A stretch of DNA of 64,000 bases from Oleiagrimonas sp. C23AA. Lineage in GTDB: Bacteria > Pseudomonadota > Gammaproteobacteria > Xanthomonadales > Rhodanobacteraceae. A program made the position numbers and the translations under genes. Positions 37,499 to 46,862 of this stretch are shown here, in pieces. A model generated the notes under the pieces. The model did no database searches and was not told the DNA's origin. It saw only the letters and a program-made list of their open reading frames with translations. How positions within the stretch are numbered: the stretch's first letter is position 1; each line of letters begins with the position of its first letter. Location: assembly GCF_011759385.1 (NCBI RefSeq), contig NZ_JAARLY010000002.1, forward strand, positions 1-64,000. Reading direction: 5' to 3'.

Positions 37499-37795
37499 GC
37501 ATCCGGGTAGGTCGTTGCGCGCGTATGGATGCGGGTGAAACAGCGCTCAATGGGTGGCTCTGTCGGGTGCAGCTCACGCAACTTGCGAGCTGCGTGGCGC
37601 AAACCTGCGGGGCGTCTACCCATCGCGGTGTTGCTCCGCTGCCAAACCTGGTCAGCAGGCCAGAAGCCCACGTCACCACCTATGAATGCAGGGCGTTTGT
37701 GCTGGCGCAGGTGGGCGCCAGCATTGCATGGCTCGACCGGCGTCTTCTGCCTCACCGCTTTGGTTGTCGGCCATCGCGCCCGGTGTCACACGGGC
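37499..37795. other. Degenerate stretch with copy of the AAA-gene 3' end
   Basis: No full gene is seen. The only recognisable piece is 37692-37722, a near-identical repeat of the AAA gene 3' end (33286-33316). The surrounding translation (TYECRAFVLAQVGASIAW) then diverges. This looks like recombination debris at the right edge of the LysR-MFS-NMO cassette. Confidence 0.55.
37692..37722 (+). repeat. 31-nt direct repeat, copy 2
   Basis: It matches 33286-33316 at 30 of 31 bases in direct orientation, 4.4 kb away. It is not in a gene here. Confidence 0.85.
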
Positions 37796-38347
37796 TCAGC
37801 GCGAAGCCACCGTAGTCGCGCCGTGTGACTGGCATTCGTCCAAGTGGTCGGAGTGCTGATCGCTGTAAGGCGCCAATTGAGGCACCTGTGCCACCAGTGT
37901 CTGGCGTTGCTGCTGCAACTGGCCCAGCGCGCTGCAGAAGTCGGGCGTAAAGATGGCCGCCTTGGCGCGTGCTTCCTCGCGGTCGCCGGCACTCTCGGCG
38001 CCGTGGAAGACCAAGTCGAACAGTACGTGCGGAATGGCGTAACGCACCACATGGGTGGCGCTGTCCAGCGACAGGTCGACCACGTGCATGGCGACCTTGC
38101 GATAGGCGAGCGTCGCGGCGCGTTGCTGCGCAGTAAGTGGCAGCGGTTTCTTGTCGATGATGACGCTGCCATCGACGGCGATGCTGGCGTGCGTCTTGCC
38201 GTGTTCGGCGCTCAATTGCAGCGGCGAGTGGTGCGCGTCCACCCTGGCCTGCTGCATTTGGCGCGTGGTGGATGGCATGCAGCCGGACAACAGTGTCGCG
38301 GCGAGCAGGCAGGCGCCGCCTGCCAGGAGGTTCCTGATCGATAGCAT
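37796..38347 (-). CDS. Predicted lipoprotein, DUF2884/YggN-like
   Basis: A 183-residue protein with a lipoprotein signal (LLAGGACLLAATLLSGCMP, lipobox Cys near residue 23). The middle reads SIAVDGSVIIDKKPLPLTAQQRAATLAYR, which resembles the core of YggN-type DUF2884 periplasmic proteins; the assignment is by eye. ATG 38347 has GGAGC upstream. It is divergent from the phytase-like gene at 38585. Its function is unknown. Confidence 0.75.
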   Translation of the reverse strand: MLSIRNLLAGGACLLAATLLSGCMPSTTRQMQQARVDAHHSPLQLSAEHGKTHASIAVDGSVIIDKKPLPLTAQQRAATLAYRKVAMHVVDLSLDSATHVVRYAIPHVLFDLVFHGAESAGDREEARAKAAIFTPDFCSALGQLQQQRQTLVAQVPQLAPYSDQHSDHLDECQSHGATTVASR

Positions 38348-38584
38348 GGTCTGACAGCTCCTTCGTGGTCCTGCGCTGACCGGGTGTGAGCCGGATCGTT
38401 GAACCGTGTGTGTTGCATATATAGCACACCAATGCACATGAGCAAGCATGCCGAAGGGCATGGGCGCGTGTGGTACGCGTTGGTCGTGTGCTCGCGTCTC
38501 TGCTCGCGCCGCGCGTCATGGGCGGGCAATATCGGCAGGTGACAATGCGCGTTTACGCCTTTGGCGGGTGCGGGACGACAACTG

Positions 38585-39976
38585 ATGAAACGCCTTTTGA
38601 CGCGGTATCTGTGGGCCGGTGCGATGCTGGGAGTGGGTGGCACGTTGCTGTCGGCGCCGGCGGCGGCGCAGGTGCATCTGATCGCCCAGGGGCGGCTGGC
38701 TTCCGGCGGTGGCGACAAGGCTGCCAACACCGCGGCGCCGCTGGAAAATGGCGTGGCCGGCAACCGCCTGGGCGGGCTGGGTTCGGCGCTGGCCTACGCC
38801 GGCTGCGATACGTTTCTGGCGTTGCCGGACCGGGGTCCCAATGCCAAGGCCTGGAATGCGGCGCTGGACAACACCGACTCCTATATCACCCGCTTCCAGA
38901 CCCTGCGCCTGACCTTGCATGCCACGCCGCATGACGCGCACTGGCCGTTCCGGCTGCAGCCGGCGTTGCGACAAACCACGCTGCTGTGGTCGTCCAGTGC
39001 GCTGGTCTACGGTCCCGGCGCCGCGCCGGTACTCAACCGTGCCGGGCATGACTATTTCACCGGGCGCTCGGATGGCTTCAGCGCGGACCACGCCAGTGAC
39101 TGGCCTGCCGATGCACGCCTGGACCCGGAAAGCCTGCGTATCTCCAACGACGGGCGCACGCTCTACATCGGCGACGAGTACGGGCCGCATCTTTATCGCT
39201 TCGACCGGCAAACCGGGCGCCGCCTGGGTGTCATCAAGCTGCCCGCATGGTTGGCGGTGGCGCATCCGGCGCCGACCGGCCATGCCGAAACCCATCACAA
39301 CCGTCAGGGGCGCGTCGGCAATCACGGCCTGGAGGGGCTGGCCATCTCGCCGGATGGAACCGTGCTGTTCGGCGCCATGCAGGGCGCGCTGATTCAGGAT
39401 GGCGGCAACCATGGCGCCTATGCGCGGCTGCTTCGCATCGACCTGCGCAGCGGCCGGGTGCAAAGTTTTGCCTATCCACTGACCCGCACCTCGGGTCGGC
39501 ACGGCCATGCCCGCTACAGTGGCATCAGCGAGATCGTGGCGGTGAACGATCACCAGTTGCTGGTCGACGAACGCGATGGTGGAGGCCTGGGCGGTAAGCA
39601 TCCGGCGCGCGTCAAGCGCATCTATGAAGTCGACCTGGCCGGCGCCACGCCGCTGGGTCAGGCCCATGGGCAAGCCGCGCTGGGCCGGCATGCGCTTGGC
39701 AAGCACCTGTTTGTCGACCTGGTGAAGCGGCTGGGCGCGCATGGAGTGACGCCGGCGCAGGTGCCGGAAAAGATCGAGGGCATGGCGTTTGGCCCGGATG
39801 TGCGCTGGCAGGGCAAGGCCTGGCACACGCTGTATGTCAGTACCGACAACGATTTCCTGGATCGCGTCGATGGCAAGCCCAACCCTGATCGGTTCTTCGT
39901 GCTGGCCTTCGCGCCCTCGGACTTGCCCGGATATCGCGCTCAGCAGCGCGCCGCTGCTTGCCGGCGCGGTTCCTGA
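38585..39976 (+). CDS. Secreted esterase-like phytase-family protein
   Basis: A 463-residue exported protein (signal peptide ending near APAAAQ) of the esterase-like phytase family (PF13449-type beta-propeller). Typical landmarks are FLALPDRGPNAKAW, DPESLRISNDGRTLYIGDEYGPHLYRFD and NHGLEGLAISPDG. The precise reaction of this family is uncertain despite its name. Its 3' end overlaps the convergent sensor-kinase gene by 37 bases. Nearby phosphodiesterase and TonB-receptor genes suggest a common role in using organic phosphate or related compounds. Confidence 0.86.
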   Translation: MKRLLTRYLWAGAMLGVGGTLLSAPAAAQVHLIAQGRLASGGGDKAANTAAPLENGVAGNRLGGLGSALAYAGCDTFLALPDRGPNAKAWNAALDNTDSYITRFQTLRLTLHATPHDAHWPFRLQPALRQTTLLWSSSALVYGPGAAPVLNRAGHDYFTGRSDGFSADHASDWPADARLDPESLRISNDGRTLYIGDEYGPHLYRFDRQTGRRLGVIKLPAWLAVAHPAPTGHAETHHNRQGRVGNHGLEGLAISPDGTVLFGAMQGALIQDGGNHGAYARLLRIDLRSGRVQSFAYPLTRTSGRHGHARYSGISEIVAVNDHQLLVDERDGGGLGGKHPARVKRIYEVDLAGATPLGQAHGQAALGRHALGKHLFVDLVKRLGAHGVTPAQVPEKIEGMAFGPDVRWQGKAWHTLYVSTDNDFLDRVDGKPNPDRFFVLAFAPSDLPGYRAQQRAAACRRGS

Positions 39977-41373
39977 GTGGCGGTATCGATCGTTTCGCGG
40001 TGGCGGGTCGGCAAGCGGGCGAAAACCAGGCTGACACTCAAGCCCGGCTGGTTGTCTTCCAGCACCAGCCGCGCACCGTGCAGTTCGGCCACCGAACGCA
40101 CCAGGGCCAGGCCCAGTCCGTTGCCGGCGGTACGCCGGCTGCCGTCCAGTCGCAGGAATGGTTGCAGCACGTCCTCGCGATGCTCGGCGGGCACGCCCGG
40201 ACCGTTGTCGCGCACCGACAGCCTGGCAGCGTGCGTATCGGCGCCAAGTTCCACGGTGATGCGGGTACCGCGTGGGGTGTGACGAATGGCGTTTTCCACC
40301 AGGTTGACCAGGGCCTGCATCAGTACCTCGCGGTCGCCCCGGATGCAGATGCCGGGTGTTGTCTGCAGCGCCATGCGGTGGCCCTCGCTTTCGGCGACCA
40401 CGGCGTAGGCCTCGAACAGCTCCTGCAGCAGCGCGGAAAGATCCAGCGTGCGCAGCTGCTGGACCATTTCGCCGGACTCGACGCGAGCGATGCGCAGCAG
40501 CGCCTGGAACACGTTGAGCAATTCGTCGATGTCGGCCAGTGCGCGTTCCAGCGCCGTCTGCAGTGCCTCGGGGTCGTCCGGCGGATGGCGTTGCAGGCGT
40601 TCCAGGCGCTGCCGCAACCGGGTCAGCGGCGTGCGCAGATCGTGCGCGATGTCGGCGCCGACGCGGCGCACGTCGTCCAGCAGGGTGGCGATGCGATCGA
40701 GCATGCCGTTGATGGTGGCGCCGATCAGGTCCAGTTCGTCGCCGTTGTGCCGGCGTGGCATGCGCCGCTCCAGCTGACCGTCGCTGATCGCTTCGGCCGC
40801 CTGCGACATGGCCCGCACCCGCGCCGACAACCGTCGCCCCACCAGCGCGCCCACCAGCAGCGAGACTAGAATCACGAACAACAGCGACACCGCGAAGATG
40901 CGGCCGGCGACGCCGCGCATGTGCCGCAGATAGAACGCATCGCGACCGACTACCAGCCAGCCGTGCTGGGCGGTGCGGGTGGCGAACAGTGTCAGCGTGT
41001 GTGCCTGCGGTTGCGGCGCGCGCCGCGTCGCGCGGGGCCGGAACTGCAGGCGTTGCCAGCCTGCGCGCGTGGGCATGTGGTCCAGGTTGCCGGCCAGCTT
41101 GATGCCGTTGGACGCGTACAGCGCGTACCAGCGCGGCAGACCGGCGCTGAGAATGACGCGCTCTTCGATCTCGGTGCTGAGTGCATCCAGTCCGCGCTGG
41201 TAGGACAGCAGCACCAGGTCGCGGGCGTCGGCGCGGATGGCGCGGTGCTGTTCCTCCCGTGCTTCATGGGCGGTGCCGATCCACAGCACGGCCGCCGTCA
41301 GCAACGAGAACAGCGTGAACAGGCAGGCCAGCAGCAGTGCCAGCCGGAACGCACTGGTGGGTCGACGTCGCAT
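39940..41373 (-). CDS. Two-component sensor histidine kinase
   Basis: A 477-residue inner-membrane kinase with two membrane helices (about 9-33 and 158-178), a periplasmic sensor between them, a HAMP linker, the phosphorylated His in IAHDLRTPL (H244), and the ATPase blocks NLVENAIRH (N box), DNGPGVP and GNGLGLALV (G boxes). It follows the response regulator by 7 bases and is co-transcribed with it. The signal is unknown. Confidence 0.95.
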   Translation of the reverse strand: MRRRPTSAFRLALLLACLFTLFSLLTAAVLWIGTAHEAREEQHRAIRADARDLVLLSYQRGLDALSTEIEERVILSAGLPRWYALYASNGIKLAGNLDHMPTRAGWQRLQFRPRATRRAPQPQAHTLTLFATRTAQHGWLVVGRDAFYLRHMRGVAGRIFAVSLLFVILVSLLVGALVGRRLSARVRAMSQAAEAISDGQLERRMPRRHNGDELDLIGATINGMLDRIATLLDDVRRVGADIAHDLRTPLTRLRQRLERLQRHPPDDPEALQTALERALADIDELLNVFQALLRIARVESGEMVQQLRTLDLSALLQELFEAYAVVAESEGHRMALQTTPGICIRGDREVLMQALVNLVENAIRHTPRGTRITVELGADTHAARLSVRDNGPGVPAEHREDVLQPFLRLDGSRRTAGNGLGLALVRSVAELHGARLVLEDNQPGLSVSLVFARLPTRHRETIDTATQEPRRQAAARC

Positions 41374-41380
41374 CCGGTCG

Positions 41381-42049
41381 TTACCGCAGCCGGTAGCCGT
41401 AGCCGCGCACCGTCTCGATAAGGCTTTCACTGGCGCCGCGACGCACCTTGCTGCGCAGGCGCGACATGTGGGTCTCGACGACGCCGGTGCGCGGGTTGAA
41501 GTTGAAGTGCCATACCTGCTCCAGCAGCATCGAGCGCGTAACCACGCGACCGGCGTGGCGCATCAATACCTCCAGCAGGCGGTATTCGGTCGGGGTCAGG
41601 TCCAGCACGTCGCCGTCCAGGCTGGCTTCGTGGCGCACCAGGTCCAGCCGCAGCGGGCCGGCCTCGAAGCAGGTCTGCACGTCGGCCAGCGCCGGGCGCC
41701 GCGCCACCGCGCGCAGTCGCGCCAACAGTTCGGCCAGCGAGAACGGCTTGCCCAGGTAATCGTCCGCCCCCGCGTCCAGGCCCTCGATGCGCTGGCTGGT
41801 GTCGCTGAGCGCGGTCAGCATGATGATCGGCGCGCGCACGCCGGCGGCACGCGCCGCGCGCACCAGTCCGATGCCGTCCAGGCCGGGCAGGCGCCGGTCC
41901 ACGATCAGCGCATCAAACGACTCACCGATGGCCGCGGTCAGGCCATGTCGGCCCGTGCCCACCGCGCGCGTGTTGTAGCCTTCCTCGTGCAGACCGGTGG
42001 CCACCCACTCGCGTGTTTCGGCATCGTCCTCGACGATCAGTACACGCAA
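41381..42049 (-). CDS. OmpR-family response regulator
   Basis: A 222-residue regulator with a receiver domain (phospho-acceptor D51 in DALIVDRRLPGLDG, Lys in LGKPFS) and a C-terminal winged-helix DNA-binding domain (LTPTEYRLLEVLMRHAGRVV...ETVRGYGYRLR). The start is taken as TTG 42049 (MRVLIVEDDAE) because AAGGAGG lies at 42055-42061, 5 bases upstream. The in-frame ATG at 42112 adds 21 residues not seen in the family. It is upstream of the sensor kinase. Confidence 0.93.
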   Translation of the reverse strand: MRVLIVEDDAETREWVATGLHEEGYNTRAVGTGRHGLTAAIGESFDALIVDRRLPGLDGIGLVRAARAAGVRAPIIMLTALSDTSQRIEGLDAGADDYLGKPFSLAELLARLRAVARRPALADVQTCFEAGPLRLDLVRHEASLDGDVLDLTPTEYRLLEVLMRHAGRVVTRSMLLEQVWHFNFNPRTGVVETHMSRLRSKVRRGASESLIETVRGYGYRLR

Positions 42050-42176
42050 GACATCCTCCTTTTCCCCGGACGTGGCCGCTGCAGGGTGCCCGTCCGCAGG
42101 CGCCGCGCTCATGGCGGCGCCTCCAGACCATGGACACTAGGTGGCAAAGATGACGGCACGGTGAAAACGGCGCCTG

Positions 42177-43679
42177 TCAGTGCCGTGCCAGGTGCGTCCA
42201 GGCCACCCCCGGAAGCAGCGGGGTGAATTGCTGGCGCACCGCCTGCAGGGCATCGGGGTTCAGCCCCAGTGCCTCAAGCAGGGTAGGCGCCACCGAGGTG
42301 GTCGACACCGGCGTGCGCAGGCGCCAGCCCGGGTGCGGCAGCATGGGGCCGGACAGCAGCAGCGCCACATGCGTGTCGTCGTCGCTGAAACCGCCATGCT
42401 CGGCGCGCTTGCTGGCGCTGGCGTCGTCATAGATGACGCCCGGGTGAGGAATCACCACAATGTCCGGGGCACGGTTGTCGTGCTCGGCGGAGGGAAACAG
42501 CAGCGCCAGACGACGGCCCCAGAGCACGTTCTGGATGCCCAGTTGGGCGCGATCGGCCAGCAGCGTGCGCGCCACGGTGCCGGTGTTGCGCGCATCGTGC
42601 AGCCACAGCAGGGCGACCTGATCGGTGGTCAGCTGCGCCGGTTCGTCACGGGCGGCGTCGGCGACAACGGCCTTAAGGCGCGCCTTGTCCACATGGGTGA
42701 TCTGCGCCGGGTCGATGGGTCCGTTGCCGTGCTTGGCGGTGATGATCAACAACGTGCTGGCGGCCAGGTGCTGCTTGACCAAGGTGGCCTGCAGCTCGCC
42801 GATCAGGCTGTCGACATGGCCCAACGCCGCGTCCAGCGAGGGCGAGGGCATGCCTTCGGCGTTCTGGTAGCCGGCCAGCTTCTGCGCCACGTTGATGCTT
42901 TGCAGGTTAAGACCCAGCAGGGTGGGCACCGGGGCCCTGGCGTGGCCGCCGTGGCGGTGGCCCTGCAGCTCGTTGATCACCGCGCGCATCTTGCCGGTGT
43001 CGTAGGTCTCGGTGGCGGCGATGGATGCGGTGATCACATCGGTATCCATCTGGTCCTCGCCATCCTTGCCGATCTCCGGCGTGTAAAGGTCATCCACGCC
43101 GTGTCCCGAGGGTCCCTGCACGATGGCGTAGGCCGGGTGCTTGTCGGCCCAGGCGGTATAGCCGCCAGCCTGGTGCACTACGTTGAAGACGGTGTTGACC
43201 TTCAGGTATTGCCACGGATACACGCGCCGGCAGCCGTGCGCCGGGTCGCGCGGCAGCCTGGCCGGGTCGATACCGCTGCCGTCGGGCTTGTCGATGTGCT
43301 CGTTGTAGAGCACGTGTGCGCCGTCGGCGACGCATGGCCCTTGCGCCGGCGCCAGGCTACGGTCCCAACTGTTGTCGTAGTACACCCCGGTTACCGCCGG
43401 GGTGCCCCCGGTGACCAGCGCCAGCAAACCCGGAAACGAGTCGGCCGGTACCACCGTGTGCGCATCGGTATATTCAATGCCATGTGCGGCCAGCGCAGCC
43501 AGATGCGAATCGGGGTGGAAGCGAATGAAATAACGCAGGTCCAGGGCGTGCAGACCATCGATGCTGACCAGTACCACGTGGCGGACCGGCGAGGGGCGGG
43601 CGTGCAGCGAGGCAGCGGCCGGCCAGGCGCTGGCCGCCATCAGCAGCGCACAGCAGCGCGCAACAAAGCGTTTGTGCAT
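42177..43679 (-). CDS. Type I phosphodiesterase / nucleotide pyrophosphatase (alkaline-phosphatase fold)
   Basis: A 500-residue exported enzyme (signal peptide cleaved near AWPAAA). The metal-binding start VVLVSIDGLHALDL and the nucleophile Thr region HTVVPADSFPGLLALVTGG identify the NPP-like alkaline-phosphatase superfamily. IITAKHGNGPID and DIVVIPHPGVIYDD supply further metal ligands. It hydrolyses phosphodiesters or pyrophosphates in the periplasm; the exact substrate is unknown. It is downstream of the TonB receptor on the same strand but separated from it by a terminator. Confidence 0.9.
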   Translation of the reverse strand: MHKRFVARCCALLMAASAWPAAASLHARPSPVRHVVLVSIDGLHALDLRYFIRFHPDSHLAALAAHGIEYTDAHTVVPADSFPGLLALVTGGTPAVTGVYYDNSWDRSLAPAQGPCVADGAHVLYNEHIDKPDGSGIDPARLPRDPAHGCRRVYPWQYLKVNTVFNVVHQAGGYTAWADKHPAYAIVQGPSGHGVDDLYTPEIGKDGEDQMDTDVITASIAATETYDTGKMRAVINELQGHRHGGHARAPVPTLLGLNLQSINVAQKLAGYQNAEGMPSPSLDAALGHVDSLIGELQATLVKQHLAASTLLIITAKHGNGPIDPAQITHVDKARLKAVVADAARDEPAQLTTDQVALLWLHDARNTGTVARTLLADRAQLGIQNVLWGRRLALLFPSAEHDNRAPDIVVIPHPGVIYDDASASKRAEHGGFSDDDTHVALLLSGPMLPHPGWRLRTPVSTTSVAPTLLEALGLNPDALQAVRQQFTPLLPGVAWTHLARH

Positions 43680-43712
43680 GAATCGACTCCGGATGCGCCG
43701 TGCCGGCGCGCA

Positions 43713-43757
43713 GGAAAAAAGAGCGGTCCGCGCGGCACGGGTCGCCACGCGGACCGC
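43713..43757 (-). terminator. Rho-independent terminator after the TonB-dependent receptor
   Basis: On the minus strand a 10-bp perfect stem (43748-43757 with 43723-43732; GCGGTCCGCG) is followed by TCTTTTTTCC. It starts 13 bases after the receptor stop and separates it from the phosphodiesterase gene. Confidence 0.9.
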
Positions 43758-43769
43758 ATCCGCGGTGAC

Positions 43770-46133
43770 TTAAAACACCGGGATATTGAAGCTCGCCATC
43801 AGGCTGCGGCCGGGCGTGGCATAGAACAGCGGAACGTTGCCGGCTGTGGTGCCACTCAAGACATTGAGCTTGCGGATGTCAGCCAGGTTGAACACCTGCA
43901 GGCTGAGACGGGAGCCGCGCGGCAGCACCGCCGCTTCGGGCAGTGTGTAGTGCACGGAAAGATTGGTGATGGTGTTGGGCTTGAAGCGATAGATGCCGAT
44001 GTCCTGGCCGCTGGCGCTGGTGCCGTAGTCGCCGAAGTTGGCGCCGGTGTACTTGGCGGTGAGCACCGCGTTCCAGGCGCCATGGGTCCACATCAGTGCG
44101 GCCGAGCCCATGTAGCGGGGCGTCTGCTTGAGCTGCAGGCCGTCGGAGTTGCGCGTGGCCTTGTTGTAGGTGGCATTGGCGTACGCGGTCAGGCCGCCGC
44201 CGATCAGGTAGCTGCCTTCCACTTCCAGGCCGCGGTATTTGACGCCGCCCAGGTTCTGGAAATAGGTGACGCCGGCGATCTTCTTCTTGCTGACCATGTT
44301 GGAGAAGTCGATGTCGTAGGCATCCACCGTGAAGTTGGTACGGTCGCCCTGCCACACGGTGCCGATCTGGTAGTTGGTGGTCTGCTCGGGCTTGACGCTG
44401 GCCGCCGACGAGCCCGGGTCGGGCACGTAGTAGAGATTCTCGTTGGGCGCCAGGTAACCCTTGGCTGCCTGCACGTAGGCGGTCCAGCCATCGGCGATGC
44501 GGTAATGCGCGTCAATCGCCGGCAGCAGCTTGGACCAGGTCTGGCTGTAGTCCTGCGGACCGCCGATCTTTTCCTGCACCGAGGCGACATCGTGGCGCTT
44601 GAACCAGGCGTACTTGAGGCCGCCGGACACGGTCAGCGCGTCGGTAAGGTTCCAGTCGTATTGCAGATAGGGCTGGAAGGTCTGGAAGGTGCCGTCGATG
44701 CGGCGATCCTTGCTGCTGCCGTTGAAGGCATCGGCGCGGCTGGCGCCATTCCAGGCCCAGTGGTTGGTCGCGTCCTCGTCGATTTGATAGCGGTGATACA
44801 GCTGCTTGTTGTACCAGAGACCGTACTTGAGCTCGCCCGGCCCCAGCGACTGGTGCATGCGCAGGGTGTCGCCCCAGTTGCGGTACAGCATGTACATGTT
44901 CTGGCCCGGCACATTGGTGGCGCTGTAATAGGTGCCGTTGGGCGTGCCTGCGCCAGCGGGGAAGGTGCCGTCGCCGGTGGAGCCGGCCGGGCCGTTGCCG
45001 GTGCCGTAGTTCAGGTTGCCGCCGTTGGGGTCCAGCCCGTTCCAGCCGCGGTGGTAGTCCGACACCGTGTACAGGTTGTTGTCCACGTGCACGTCGCCCA
45101 GCCGCGTGGTCAGGCGGATGTACTCAAGATCGGTATTGACGGTGTCGAAGTTGTAGCAGGTGCAGGCCTGGCTGCTCGGGTCTCGGTTGAGGCCGTAGCG
45201 ATCGCCGAACACCTGCATCTGTCCGGGCAGGTTGCTGCGCGTGGCGGTGTCGCCCTCGGGGGCCACATAGGGATAGCTGGTGGCGCCGACGATGGCCGAG
45301 TTGCTGCCGGTGCCGGTGTTGACCAGCGAGGCGAAGGTCAGCTCGGTGTCCTCACCCAGCGGCTTGACCGCCTTGAAGAAGAAATTGTGTCGCACCAGGT
45401 TGGCACCGCTCAGGTAGCCGTCGGTCTCCATCTGGCGGTAGTCCACGTAGGCGCGCAGGTCACCGGCCTGATGCAGGGTGCCGGTGTCCAGCGAGGCGCC
45501 CAGCATGTGCGTGTTGAAACTGCCCCAGGTACCGTACACGTGGGCGCCGGCAGTCCTGGCCGGGTCGCGGCTGTTCATCGACACGGTGCCGCCAAACGTG
45601 GCGTAGCCGATGGTCGAGGCATTGCCGGGTCCGCGGTCGACGCTGACGCTGCCGATATCCTGCGGCATGAAATAGTTCACCGAGTGATGGGTGAAGTCGT
45701 TGGCGTCGCCGAACGGGATGCCGTCCATCAGCAGGTTGAACTGGCCATCCTCGAAACCGCGGATCTTCAGGCCCTTGCTGTTGCCCATGCCGCTGCCATT
45801 GGGTTCGGCATCGTAGACACTGGGCGTCAGCGCGATGACATCGGTATAGGCGGCAATGGGCGACTGCATGGCGCGGATCGCCTTGCCGTCGATGACGGCG
45901 CGCGGCTGGGTGGCCGTCAGCGGGGTGATCGACGGCAGTTTCTGCGCCGAGATCGTGTCAGCCGTGACATTGACCGTCGACAGCTGCTGGCTGGGCGTGT
46001 CCTTGTGCTTGTTGTGGGCGAGGGGGGCCGTATCGGTGGTCGTCGTCCCGGCCAGTGCCGAGGCGGGGGCCAGGATGGCGGCGATGGCAAGAACGAGCGT
46101 CAGTCGGTGCGGAAGTCCGGTGCGCGGCGGCAT
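43770..46133 (-). CDS. TonB-dependent outer-membrane receptor
   Basis: A 787-residue receptor with a signal peptide (cleavage near ASALAG), a TonB-box-like STVNVTA, a plug domain (GKAIRAMQSPIAAYTDVIAL...IRGFEDGQFNLLMDGIPFGD...DRGPG) and a 22-strand-type barrel ending in the terminal aromatic F (SFNIPVF). A CTC cysteine pair sits in an extracellular-loop region (about 320). It imports a large or scarce substrate with TonB energy. Beside a phosphodiesterase and a phytase-like protein, an organophosphate or chelate substrate is plausible but unproven. Confidence 0.94.
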   Translation of the reverse strand: MPPRTGLPHRLTLVLAIAAILAPASALAGTTTTDTAPLAHNKHKDTPSQQLSTVNVTADTISAQKLPSITPLTATQPRAVIDGKAIRAMQSPIAAYTDVIALTPSVYDAEPNGSGMGNSKGLKIRGFEDGQFNLLMDGIPFGDANDFTHHSVNYFMPQDIGSVSVDRGPGNASTIGYATFGGTVSMNSRDPARTAGAHVYGTWGSFNTHMLGASLDTGTLHQAGDLRAYVDYRQMETDGYLSGANLVRHNFFFKAVKPLGEDTELTFASLVNTGTGSNSAIVGATSYPYVAPEGDTATRSNLPGQMQVFGDRYGLNRDPSSQACTCYNFDTVNTDLEYIRLTTRLGDVHVDNNLYTVSDYHRGWNGLDPNGGNLNYGTGNGPAGSTGDGTFPAGAGTPNGTYYSATNVPGQNMYMLYRNWGDTLRMHQSLGPGELKYGLWYNKQLYHRYQIDEDATNHWAWNGASRADAFNGSSKDRRIDGTFQTFQPYLQYDWNLTDALTVSGGLKYAWFKRHDVASVQEKIGGPQDYSQTWSKLLPAIDAHYRIADGWTAYVQAAKGYLAPNENLYYVPDPGSSAASVKPEQTTNYQIGTVWQGDRTNFTVDAYDIDFSNMVSKKKIAGVTYFQNLGGVKYRGLEVEGSYLIGGGLTAYANATYNKATRNSDGLQLKQTPRYMGSAALMWTHGAWNAVLTAKYTGANFGDYGTSASGQDIGIYRFKPNTITNLSVHYTLPEAAVLPRGSRLSLQVFNLADIRKLNVLSGTTAGNVPLFYATPGRSLMASFNIPVF

Positions 46134-46511
46134 GAGTGGTTTCCCGTGAGATGGATGACACGGGCATGATCGGAGCCGGATGCGGCGCTCGCTTTACCGC
46201 GGGCTGCCAAACGGGGCACGGCGCGCTTACAAAACCGCAAGGTTCATTGGCGCCACTGACGCCCATGGCGATACGTGCCGCGCCATGGGTGCAGGCCCGC
46301 GAGTGGCGCGCTGCGATGGTGAAGCATGGGGGCTTCCCTCGGGGCACGGGCCAGGCAGGCTCCGCTGCCGGCGCGGGTCAGGCACGTCCGGCGGTGAATG
46401 CGCCAGAGGTGTCTGTCGGCATCCGGCACGTGGCGCACAGGGAAACCCTGCCCGATGGCCCCGGCCGTTTTGCCGATCCCGTTGGTGCGTTGCGCGAGGC
46501 TTGCGCGGTGG
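46134..46511. other. Long 5' region of the TonB-receptor gene
   Basis: No gene is supported on either strand. I looked for a cobalamin riboswitch or other known leader on the minus strand because this is the upstream region of a TonB receptor, and found no matching core. It presumably holds the receptor promoter. Confidence 0.5.
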
Positions 46512-46862
46512 TCAGTCCCCGCCGCCAAATTCCTCGAAGGCGCGCATCGCCTCGGCGGCGTACATCAGTGACGGACCACCGCCCATATAGACGGCCACGG
46601 CCAGGGTCTCGGTGAACTGCGCGCGGGGCACCTTAAGCCGTACCAGTGTCTTGACGTGGAAGCCGATGCAGCCGTCGCAGTGACCGGCCACGCCAATGGC
46701 CAGCGCAATCAGTTCCTTCTGGATGGCTGAAAGCTCACCCGGCGCCAGTGCTGCCTTGGCCATGGCCGAAAAGCCGGTCATGGTGTCGGGCTGGTCGGCG
46801 CGGAAGGTGGCCAGCGCCTGGTTCAGGTCGTCGGTAAGGGTTTTGAACGACAGATGTGACAC
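46512..46862 (-). CDS. Carboxymuconolactone decarboxylase / AhpD-like protein
   Basis: A 116-residue alpha-helical protein of the CMD family with the redox-type motif HCDGCIGFHVKTLVRLKV (CxxC and following His), as in AhpD-like alkylhydroperoxidases. The start is GTG 46862, supported by AAAGGAGC 7 bases upstream; the longer frame from 46883 has none. It is a single gene. A peroxide-reducing role is inferred from the motif only. Confidence 0.9.
   Translation of the reverse strand: MSHLSFKTLTDDLNQALATFRADQPDTMTGFSAMAKAALAPGELSAIQKELIALAIGVAGHCDGCIGFHVKTLVRLKVPRAQFTETLAVAVYMGGGPSLMYAAEAMRAFEEFGGGD

Noticed and set aside
42180-46169. A 1329-codon open frame on the plus strand opposite the phosphodiesterase and TonB receptor
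   Set aside because: Its translation is Gly/Arg/Val/His-rich shadow sequence, it spans two real minus-strand genes and the terminator between them, and it has no motif. High GC codon use removes stops from the antisense frame.
46134-46511. A riboswitch leader in the long 5' region of the TonB receptor gene
   Set aside because: The minus-strand sequence has GC-rich pairing potential but none of the conserved cores of cobalamin or other riboswitches known to me.
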